Below are positions 1 to 5,061 of a DNA stretch of 5,061 nucleotides, in pieces; position 1 is the stretch's first letter, and each line of letters opens with the position of its first letter. Source of the DNA: Bacteroidota bacterium (GTDB lineage: Bacteria; Bacteroidota; Bacteroidia; Chitinophagales; Chitinophagaceae); NCBI GenBank assembly GCA_028877005.1, contig JAGWPI010000165.1, positions 1 through 5,061 of the forward strand. The letters are read 5' to 3'. The notes below the pieces were generated by a model. The model ran no database searches and was not told where the DNA came from. It was given only the letters and a program-made list of their open reading frames with translations. The translations under genes were made by a program, and so were the position numbers.

Positions 1-704
1 CACCTGCACATGCTGGTATTGGTTTAACCATTTTAAATGACAAAGCCGGCTCATTGAACCGATTCATGGCTTCAGCCACATATGCATATCATGTTGGCTT
101 ATCACCCAAAACCAATTTGTCGGCAGGCATATCTGCGGGTATATCTCAACTAAGTTTAAATACAACTAACTTAAATTTTGCTGTTCCTGTAGATCCTGCA
201 ATAGCCAATACAAACAACATCAACCGCATAAAACCTGATGTAAGCGCAGGCTTATGGCTTTACTCTTCCCAATATTTTTTAGGCTTATCAATACAACAAA
301 TTATTCCAGATAATATTTATTTCTCCAATCAACCTGTCGGCATTATTGCCGGTAAATTAGTGCCACATGTTTTTTTTACAGGAGGTTATAGATATGCATT
401 ATCAGAGGACATTACTGCGCTTCCATCTTTTCAAATTAGGTATATACAGCCTTTACCGGTAGGAATTGACGTAAATGTTAAATTGCAATATCGGGATTTA
501 ATATGGACAGGTGCCTCATTTCGATATAATAATGGTTTTGCTGCCATGCTAGGTATCAACATAAATCAACTAGTAAATATGGGTTATTCTTATGATTATA
601 GTACCTCATATTTGGGAACCGTAAGTAAAGGCACACATGAAATTCTGATAGGTTTTTTGCTCAATAATCATTATGCTGACAGGTGCCCTGAAAGATTGTG
701 GTAA
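1..704 (+). CDS. PorP/SprF family type IX secretion-associated outer-membrane protein, 5'-truncated by the window edge
   Basis: The reading frame is open from the first full codon at position 3 to TAA at 702-704, giving 233 visible residues. PorP/SprF proteins are usually about 300 residues or slightly more, so the signal peptide and first strands lie off the window. The ATG/TTG codons near the left edge are internal, because the family motif reads through them: HAGIGL then LNDKAG, followed by ASATYAYH and LSAGISAG. Alternating polar/hydrophobic segments ending in aromatic residues suggest an outer-membrane beta-barrel. The C-terminus CPERLW matches the CPxxFW-like ending I know from the family, so the 3' end looks intact. 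Known members (PorP of Porphyromonas, SprF of Flavobacterium) help secrete or anchor large type IX substrates. Such paralogues often follow genes for giant adhesin-like proteins, so one may lie just upstream (inference). The specific partner cannot be named. Confidence 0.9.
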   Translation, partial: PAHAGIGLTILNDKAGSLNRFMASATYAYHVGLSPKTNLSAGISAGISQLSLNTTNLNFAVPVDPAIANTNNINRIKPDVSAGLWLYSSQYFLGLSIQQIIPDNIYFSNQPVGIIAGKLVPHVFFTGGYRYALSEDITALPSFQIRYIQPLPVGIDVNVKLQYRDLIWTGASFRYNNGFAAMLGININQLVNMGYSYDYSTSYLGTVSKGTHEILIGFLLNNHYADRCPERLW

Positions 705-715
705 GTATAAAATAT

Positions 716-2323
716 TTAATTGATAAACTCATTTACGTGCAAACTATCAACCATTAAATTGGGCATATTAAAATCTTTAGCTTCAACAAAAGGTAAATAC
801 CTATAAATAATTGAATGACTCATTCCGTCAACTCCTATTTCATTATTTTTTAACAACAAAATAAAACCAATGGATTGCATAGCATGGCTTTCTATATTTT
901 TTCTTTGAATAAGGTATAAAGTATACCCGAATTTAGTGGAATAGTTAATAGAAGAAATTTTTTTAATATTAAAAGACAATTCATCCACACCCATTTTATT
1001 ATCAGAAAGTATTTCTTTAGATTGAATAAAGGTAAAATCGTTAGAATATTTATCATCATTTAATTCTGAATAAGAATGCAATGGCAACGATTTATCAAAA
1101 ATAGCAGGTAAAGAATTTGTGTTAGATGATGATGCTATTGCTTCTAGGTTGTTTTGTTTTTTTGCAATAGCTGCGGACTTTATAACATTTTTTGAAGTAT
1201 TAGAAGCTTTATGTGACACAACTGATTGTTGAGGTTCTTTTAATGAATGCAAAGGTACTGCCGCCCAATTTAAATTTCTATATGTTTCAGGTAGCTGCTC
1301 TCCCTTATTTTTAAATACATTATTTTGTACCGGTAATACATTAATTAGCAATAAGCATATTAAAGCTATGGCACTATTACCAATCCATTGAATAAAATTA
1401 GAAAATGGTAATAACTGAGAATGAGGTTTTTGTAAAATATTTTGAATACGTAATAACAATTCCCCTTTGTGTTGAACGGCAGGCATTGATAAAAGAGCAG
1501 CATTTGAATAATGGGATATTTGTGCTAATTTAAATAAAGTATTTGCATAAAAAACAGGTTCATAATTTTGTTCCAGTACAAAGGCATCACAGCATAATTC
1601 TCTACTATGTCTCATCTCCACTTTTAAAAGATATATAAAAGGATTAAAATAAATAAATGAATGTATAATTTGTACAATTAAGTTTATAAAATAGTCCATT
1701 CGCTTAATATGTGCTAATTCATGCAATAGAATGGTTTCAATGGCAGTAGTAGATAAATGGGTAATTCCTGCTAAAGGAAATAAAATAACAGGTTTTAAAA
1801 AACCTATCGTCATGGGACTTTGTATACCATTTGTAACAAAAACAGAAATATTTTTTTTAATATTAAATCGTTTCTTTTGCAACTCAATAAAATTACATAT
1901 ATTGTTTGGCGCTTGCTGTAAATAATGTGTATGAATTTTATTTTGGTGTTGAATAATTAATGGCCACTTTAAAATTTGTATCAATAAAATAATTAAATAC
2001 AAAACTGAAATACCATTTAAAAAATACTCAATTAAATAAGAACTGCTACTCATCAAAAATGCAACATGCTGTATGGAGAAATAATTACCAAACCTAGTTT
2101 CATAAACACGGGTTGGGGCAAGAGCAAAAACATTATAACAAGAAAATAGAAAAAATAAAAAAATAGAAAAAATTCCTACTAGCGCTACATTAAAATGTAA
2201 AGCAATTTTTAGAGGTAATGATTTCTTAATTAAAACATAAACGAGCCAAATAATTGCGGCTTGTAAAATGTTGTAGATAATTGCCGTTCCCAGTTGTGTA
2301 AAAAAAGTGGGTAATTGAAGCAT
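716..2323 (-). CDS. M56 family (BlaR1/MecR1-like) membrane zinc metallopeptidase
   Basis: This 535-residue integral membrane protease is expected to signal across the inner membrane to the repressor encoded just before it. Hydrophobic segments lie at about residues 11-32, 39-66 and 96-125, with a fourth at 309-331. Between the third and fourth is the gluzincin core. HELAH at 201-205 (bases 1709-1723) supplies two zinc-ligand histidines and the catalytic glutamate. RELCCD at 241-246 supplies the likely third ligand, Glu242 (bases 1598-1600). Both are intact, so the enzyme is probably active. Residues from about 332 to 535 should lie outside the cytoplasm. They are polar, low in complexity at first (Ser, Asn, Lys rich), and show no penicillin-binding domain with its STxK/SxN/KTG motifs. 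The real ligand is therefore unknown. The ATG overlaps the preceding stop by one base (TAATG), indicating translational coupling. The stop lies 11 bases from the convergent PorP gene. The family assignment is secure; the substrate and signal are inferred. Confidence 0.92.
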   Translation of the reverse strand: MLQLPTFFTQLGTAIIYNILQAAIIWLVYVLIKKSLPLKIALHFNVALVGIFSIFLFFLFSCYNVFALAPTRVYETRFGNYFSIQHVAFLMSSSSYLIEYFLNGISVLYLIILLIQILKWPLIIQHQNKIHTHYLQQAPNNICNFIELQKKRFNIKKNISVFVTNGIQSPMTIGFLKPVILFPLAGITHLSTTAIETILLHELAHIKRMDYFINLIVQIIHSFIYFNPFIYLLKVEMRHSRELCCDAFVLEQNYEPVFYANTLFKLAQISHYSNAALLSMPAVQHKGELLLRIQNILQKPHSQLLPFSNFIQWIGNSAIALICLLLINVLPVQNNVFKNKGEQLPETYRNLNWAAVPLHSLKEPQQSVVSHKASNTSKNVIKSAAIAKKQNNLEAIASSSNTNSLPAIFDKSLPLHSYSELNDDKYSNDFTFIQSKEILSDNKMGVDELSFNIKKISSINYSTKFGYTLYLIQRKNIESHAMQSIGFILLLKNNEIGVDGMSHSIIYRYLPFVEAKDFNMPNLMVDSLHVNEFIN

Positions 2324-2700
2324 TATTCAGCTTTTTTCAAATCATTTAATAAATGTTGAATAGCATCTATTTCATCTTTATTGGGTTTGTTTGAGCCTAG
2401 CGCCTGTATAACTAAGGCAGTAGCCGAACCACCAAATAAATTATGAATCATTTTTCCTACCAATTGCTGTTGTGTATTTTCCTTACTAACATTGGCTTGG
2501 TAAATATGCGTTTTACTTTTGTCGTTTCTAATTACCAACCCTTTTTCGAACATTATTTGCATTAACTTTAAAGTAGTGGTATAACCTGACTCTTTATGCA
2601 AACTTAAAACCTCATGCACTTCTCTAACAGTTGCACTTCCCTTTTGCCATAAAACCTGCAAGATTTCTAATTCACTTTCGGTAGGTTTAATTTTTTTCAT
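2323..2700 (-). CDS. BlaI/MecI/CopY family winged-helix transcriptional repressor
   Basis: This is a full-length, 125-residue regulator, the usual size for the family. The N-terminal part (about 1-70) is the winged helix: PTESELEILQVLW opens helix 1, GSATVREVHEVL follows, and the recognition-helix region is SGYTTTLKLMQIMFEKG with a wing around RNDKSKTHIYQ. Residues about 75-125 form the dimerisation part, with HNLFGGSATALVIQAL and an acidic/Leu-rich last helix. In BlaI/MecI, dimers bind TACA/TGTA dyads and are removed by proteolysis after BlaR1-type signalling. The cleavage point in MecI is Asn-Phe in the stretch LVLNF; by hand alignment this protein has LVIQA (96-100), so the scissile pair differs. 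The M56 protease gene starts on the stop codon of this gene, making a repressor/protease operon. Autoregulation through the TGTA/TACA-rich upstream region is plausible. The regulon beyond that, including any role in beta-lactam resistance, cannot be told from this window. Confidence 0.94.
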   Translation of the reverse strand: MKKIKPTESELEILQVLWQKGSATVREVHEVLSLHKESGYTTTLKLMQIMFEKGLVIRNDKSKTHIYQANVSKENTQQQLVGKMIHNLFGGSATALVIQALGSNKPNKDEIDAIQHLLNDLKKAE

Positions 2701-2722
2701 GATGTAACTTGTATAAAATTTA

Positions 2723-2733
2723 TGTATAATACA
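2723..2733. promoter_or_regulatory. Small dyad TGTAT-A-ATACA, candidate operator near the repressor start
   Basis: A perfect 5-base inverted repeat with a single central base lies 22 bases upstream of the repressor ATG. It uses the BlaI-type half-sites, but in the order TGTA...TACA; classical bla/mec operators have TACA...TGTA. It is short enough to occur by chance in AT-rich DNA. A longer-spaced pair, TTGTAT at 2709-2714 and ATACAA at 2729-2734, overlaps it. Confidence 0.3.
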
Positions 2734-2794
2734 AAAGGCACATAAACCACAAAAGGATATACGGGTATTTTTGTACGATCTAATTCGTAAGCAA

Positions 2795-2815
2795 TTTACA
2801 AAGCTTAGTTGTAAA
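2795..2815. promoter_or_regulatory. Dyad TTTACAA-N7-TTGTAAA, candidate repressor operator
   Basis: This is a perfect 7-base inverted repeat with a 7-base spacer, about 95-115 bases upstream of the repressor ATG. It has the TACA...TGTA order of BlaI/MecI operators, but the half-sites are further apart than the two or so bases in classical sites. It has no T-run on the minus strand, so it is not a good terminator for the hydroxylase gene. The link to the repressor is inferred from position and half-site sequence. Confidence 0.35.
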
Positions 2816-2837
2816 AGAAAAGATAAAATAAACCTAC

Positions 2838-3725
2838 TTACTTTTTAGAAGATGAGTGCATTTTTTTACGTAATTGATGAGTAGTTTGGCTACTACCATC
2901 ATGACTCCAGCCGGGAGGTCCAAATAAATAACCTAAAACATGCTGTAAACGGCGAGATTTCCGCAAATCATATATCATTTTAATCCACTCAAAAAAAGCA
3001 ATTTTAATGGGGTTATAGGTATGTACGTTTTTGGTAAGGCCAAAAGTAGGTGTAAAAATTTCTTCTTGAAAGCTACCAAATAAACGATCCCAAATAATTA
3101 AAGTACCCGCATGATTTTTATCTAAATAAATAATATCACTCCCATGATGAACCCGATGATGGGAAGGTGTATTGAACACATATTCAAACCATTTAGGAAA
3201 TTTTTGAACTGTTTGGGTATGAATCCAAAATTGGTATAATAAGCTAATAGATTGCATAAGCAAAATCATTGCCGGATGAAACCCTACCAATGGCATCCAA
3301 GACCAAAAAATAAAAGAGCCGGTTAAATTACCTGTCCAGGTTTGACGAAGTGCAGCAGCCAAATTGTAATGTTCAGAAGAATGGTGTACAACATGGCTAG
3401 CCCAAAACCATCGAACAGTATGCGCTGCTCTATGAAACCAGTAATAGCTAAAATCATCTGCCAAAAACAATAAAACCCAAGACCACCATGCATAATATGG
3501 AATAGTAAATAACCGATAAGTATATAACCAAGAAAAAAATAAAAGAATGATTCCTTTTGTAATAATACCCGTGAACAAATTACCTAAACCTAAAGCAATA
3601 GACGTAGCGGTATCTTTAACATTGTATAATTCTTTTTGAATATGATAAGCATAGATTACTTCAATAATAATAAGTAATACAAAGGCTGGGATGGCATGCA
3701 ATAATATATTAGGAAATTGAGGCAT
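2838..3725 (-). CDS. Sterol desaturase / fatty acid hydroxylase family membrane di-iron enzyme (AGMO-like)
   Basis: This 295-residue multi-pass membrane protein carries the histidine clusters of the fatty acid hydroxylase superfamily, which bind a di-iron centre and use O2 to oxidise lipids. They are HRAAH at 98-102, HVVHH at 111-115 followed by SSEHYN, and HHRVHH at 189-194; His169 in FWIHTQT may also take part. Hydrophobic segments are at about 6-27, 41-67, 76-96 and 133-168. The context SEHYNLAAALRQ, NTPSHHRVHHG and IIWDRLFGSF resembles the branch containing alkylglycerol monooxygenase more than true sterol desaturases, as far as memory allows. The tail has FGPPGWSHDG followed by a basic, Ser-rich end. 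The ATG at 3723-3725 is the natural start; no Shine-Dalgarno sequence is close to it, which is common in Bacteroidota. The gene follows hppA beyond a terminator, so it is probably transcribed separately. All expected iron ligands appear present. The substrate (ether lipid, fatty acid, sterol-like lipid or carotenoid) is not decided by the sequence. Confidence 0.92.
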   Translation of the reverse strand: MPQFPNILLHAIPAFVLLIIIEVIYAYHIQKELYNVKDTATSIALGLGNLFTGIITKGIILLFFSWLYTYRLFTIPYYAWWSWVLLFLADDFSYYWFHRAAHTVRWFWASHVVHHSSEHYNLAAALRQTWTGNLTGSFIFWSWMPLVGFHPAMILLMQSISLLYQFWIHTQTVQKFPKWFEYVFNTPSHHRVHHGSDIIYLDKNHAGTLIIWDRLFGSFQEEIFTPTFGLTKNVHTYNPIKIAFFEWIKMIYDLRKSRRLQHVLGYLFGPPGWSHDGSSQTTHQLRKKMHSSSKK

Positions 3726-3765
3726 AAAATTCTAATCAATCTACCTCTAATATACGATTTATTGT

Positions 3766-3805
3766 AAAAAAAATCCTCTAGCAAAACGCCAAAGGATCTT
3801 TTTTT
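3766..3805 (-). terminator. Rho-independent terminator after hppA
   Basis: Read on the minus strand, ATCCTTTGGC pairs with GCTAGAGGAT (plus-strand arms 3788-3797 and 3773-3782), ten pairs including two G-T wobbles, around the loop GTTTT. A run of T follows directly (A-run 3766-3772 on the plus strand). It starts about 25 bases after the hppA stop. The plus strand also has seven T after the hairpin (3799-3805), so the structure is symmetrical in appearance, but no plus-strand gene is nearby to need it. Confidence 0.85.
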
Positions 3806-3821
3806 GCAAGTAGAAAATTTT

Positions 3822-5061
3822 TTATTTTGAAGTTTGAAAGTATTTTTCTACAATAACCTGTGATTGCTCCTTGCCATTGATATAGATTTTACTATCACGA
3901 ATTTCTAATTTCAAGTCATCACCTTGAATTAATCCGTCGTTACGCATTTTTTTCAATATTGCAGGAATAACATGAGGATTTGTAGATTCAAAATTACCAA
4001 ATCCTGAAACTTTTTGTGCACTATCAGATACTGAAATTTCTATAGTTTGAGCTTGTACACTATTTGTATTTGATTGATGTAAATGTGCTAGTGTGGGAGC
4101 AATTACTAGTGAAACAATTGACATTAATTTAATTAAAATATTCATAGAAGGGCCAGAAGTATCTTTAAATGGATCTCCTACTGTGTCTCCGGTAACTGAA
4201 GCTTTATGAGGCTCAGATTTTTTATAAAAAGTTTCACCATTAATTTCCACTCCTTTTTCAAAAGATTTTTTAGCATTATCCCAAGCACCACCGGCATTGT
4301 TTTGAAACATACCCATTAAAACTCCACTAACGGTAGCACCAGCTAAAAATCCTCCTAAAGCTTCAGGGCCTAAAATAAAACCAATAAACAAAGGAGCTAA
4401 AATAGTGATAGCGCCTGGTAGCATCATTTTTTTGATAGAGGCAGTTGTAGAAATTGCCACACATTTATCATACTCTGGTTTTCCGGTACCTTCCATAATA
4501 CCGGGAATGTTTTTAAATTGCCTACGAACTTCTTCCACCATTGCCATAGCTGCCTGTCCAACTGCACGAATAGCTAATGAAGAAAAAATAAAGGGAATCA
4601 TTCCACCCACAAATAAGCTGGCCAATACCTTTGCTTTATAAATATCAATTCCATGCATGGTATAACCATTATTGTTAATTACACCTACATAGGCGGCAAA
4701 TAATGCTAAAGCAGTTAAAGCCGCAGAAGCAATAGCAAAACCCTTTCCAGTAGCAGCAGTAGTATTACCAACAGCATCTAAAACATCTGTTTTTTCACGA
4801 ACGTCGGCCGGTAATTCACTCATTTCAGCAATACCTCCGGCGTTATCGGCAATTGGACCAAATGCATCGATAGCCAATTGCATGGCTGTGGTAGCCATCA
4901 TACCTGCAGCAGCAATAGCTACACCATATAAACCTGCACAAGCATAAGCACCCCAAATACCACCTGCTAATACCAAAATAGGTAAAAAAGTACTTTCCAT
5001 TCCAACAGCTAGTCCTCCTATCACATTTGTTGCATGCCCGGTAGATGACTGCTTAATAATA
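3822..5061 (-). CDS. hppA: Membrane-bound ion-translocating pyrophosphatase, C-terminal part with an extra C-terminal module
   Basis: The enzyme hydrolyses cytoplasmic pyrophosphate and pumps H+ and/or Na+ across the inner membrane. The frame is open to the window edge, so the 412 visible residues lack the N-terminal part and the first pyrophosphate motif. A GTG at 5022-5024 is only an internal Val, since SSTGHATNV precedes it in frame with family-like sequence. Counting from the first full codon (5060-5058), the Mg-pyrophosphate motifs are [12 protein letters not shown] (65-76), GGAWDNAKK (257-265) and [10 protein letters not shown] (295-304), all intact. [10 protein letters not shown] (98-107) has Ala and Gly where K+-independent enzymes have Lys and Thr, marking the K+-dependent class. 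The residues that separate Na+ from H+ pumping are upstream, so the ion is undecided. Most family members end soon after [13 protein letters not shown]; this one continues for about 88 residues, ending in a polar, apparently folded module. A terminator follows. Confidence 0.97.
   Translation of the reverse strand, partial: IIKQSSTGHATNVIGGLAVGMESTFLPILVLAGGIWGAYACAGLYGVAIAAAGMMATTAMQLAIDAFGPIADNAGGIAEMSELPADVREKTDVLDAVGNTTAATGKGFAIASAALTALALFAAYVGVINNNGYTMHGIDIYKAKVLASLFVGGMIPFIFSSLAIRAVGQAAMAMVEEVRRQFKNIPGIMEGTGKPEYDKCVAISTTASIKKMMLPGAITILAPLFIGFILGPEALGGFLAGATVSGVLMGMFQNNAGGAWDNAKKSFEKGVEINGETFYKKSEPHKASVTGDTVGDPFKDTSGPSMNILIKLMSIVSLVIAPTLAHLHQSNTNSVQAQTIEISVSDSAQKVSGFGNFESTNPHVIPAILKKMRNDGLIQGDDLKLEIRDSKIYINGKEQSQVIVEKYFQTSK
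3825..4088 (-). other. C-terminal extension of the pyrophosphatase, probably periplasmic
   Basis: This part encodes about 88 residues after the last transmembrane helix. It begins with a polar linker ([13 protein letters not shown]), followed by a beta-like stretch (TIEISVS), a helix-like stretch ([12 protein letters not shown]) and a beta-like pair around [16 protein letters not shown], ending in VEKYFQTSK. The segment from the helix to NGKxQxxxxxKY resembles, from memory, a tail module found in other Bacteroidota envelope proteins, including some M56 proteases. In this enzyme family the C-terminus is on the non-cytoplasmic side, so the module should face the periplasm. Its function is unknown. 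Confidence 0.6.

Larger units (their letters stand above)
2701..2837 (-). promoter_or_regulatory. Probable control region of the repressor/protease operon, rich in TGTA/TACA half-sites
   Basis: This intergenic stretch separates the hydroxylase stop from the repressor start. It contains seven copies of TGTA or its complement TACA, at 2703, 2710, 2723, 2730, 2772, 2797 and 2810. These four-base words are the half-sites bound by characterised BlaI/MecI repressors. Two pairs form perfect small dyads, listed separately. I could not find a good match to the Bacteroidota promoter pattern (TTTG, about 19 bases, TAnnTTTG) on the minus strand, so no promoter position is given. No GC-rich hairpin with a T-run follows the hydroxylase gene, so read-through into the operon is possible. 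Its role as the operator region is inferred from position and half-site density. Confidence 0.45.

Noticed and set aside
54..68. TTG or ATG near position 54-68 as the start of the PorP-type gene
   Set aside because: The in-frame codons before it encode the conserved HAGIGL...ND..G motif, so the gene begins outside the window.
1731..1925. A 64-codon open frame on the plus strand
   Set aside because: It lies wholly inside the M56 protease gene opposite the HELAH-encoding region and shows no family features. It is a shadow of the real gene.
716..2323. Calling the protease/repressor pair a beta-lactam resistance system
   Set aside because: There is no beta-lactamase or penicillin-binding protein gene in the window, and the protease has no penicillin-binding sensor domain.
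2701..2837. A terminator for the hydroxylase gene in this gap
   Set aside because: The only clear inverted repeat (2795-2815) is AT-rich with a 7-base spacer and no following T-run on the minus strand.
3747..3754. TATATTAG on the minus strand as a -7 element for the hydroxylase gene
   Set aside because: It is one base off the TAnnTTTG pattern, and no TTTG-type -33 element lies at the right distance. The nearest is about 27 bases upstream, inside the terminator hairpin.
4405..4641. A 78-codon open frame on the plus strand
   Set aside because: It lies antisense to conserved pyrophosphatase sequence. Its hydrophobic look comes from the membrane protein on the other strand.
5022..5024. GTG as a possible start of the pyrophosphatase
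   Set aside because: The frame stays open upstream to the window edge and encodes conserved family sequence (STGHATNV), so the codon is an internal valine and the gene is cut by the window.

Overview
The window looks like an ordinary chromosomal stretch of an AT-rich member of the Bacteroidota. The best evidence is a PorP/SprF-type outer-membrane protein of the type IX secretion/gliding family, which is restricted to that phylum. A K+-dependent-type membrane pyrophosphatase, an AGMO-like fatty acid hydroxylase and a BlaI/M56 regulatory pair fit the same phylum. The precise genus cannot be read from the sequence; Chitinophagales-like is a guess.

Layout, left to right. Positions 1-704 (+) hold the C-terminal two thirds or so of a PorP/SprF-family protein whose 5' end lies outside the window. 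It converges, with an 11-base gap, on a minus-strand block that fills the rest. In the order of transcription (right to left) that block is: hppA, a membrane-bound ion-pumping pyrophosphatase (5061 down to 3822, N-terminal part missing); a rho-independent hairpin (3766-3805); a sterol desaturase/fatty acid hydroxylase family membrane enzyme (3725-2838); a 137-base intergenic region rich in TGTA/TACA half-sites (2701-2837); a BlaI/MecI-type repressor (2700-2323); and an M56/BlaR1-type membrane zinc metallopeptidase (2323-716). The repressor stop and protease start overlap as TAATG.

How the genes work together. The repressor and protease form one two-gene signalling unit: in the studied BlaR1/BlaI and MecR1/MecI systems the membrane protease responds to an extracytoplasmic signal and the repressor is then inactivated. 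Here the protease has no penicillin-binding sensor domain, so the signal is unlikely to be a beta-lactam bound in the classical way. The target genes are unknown beyond probable autoregulation. hppA and the hydroxylase are metabolic/membrane genes separated by a good terminator, and nothing in the sequence ties them to the regulatory pair.

I found no CRISPR array, RNA gene, insertion sequence, phage gene or defence island, and no convincing new multi-gene system. The points most worth following are an extra C-terminal module of about 88 residues on the pyrophosphatase, the orphan ectodomain of the M56 protease, and the half-site cluster upstream of the repressor.
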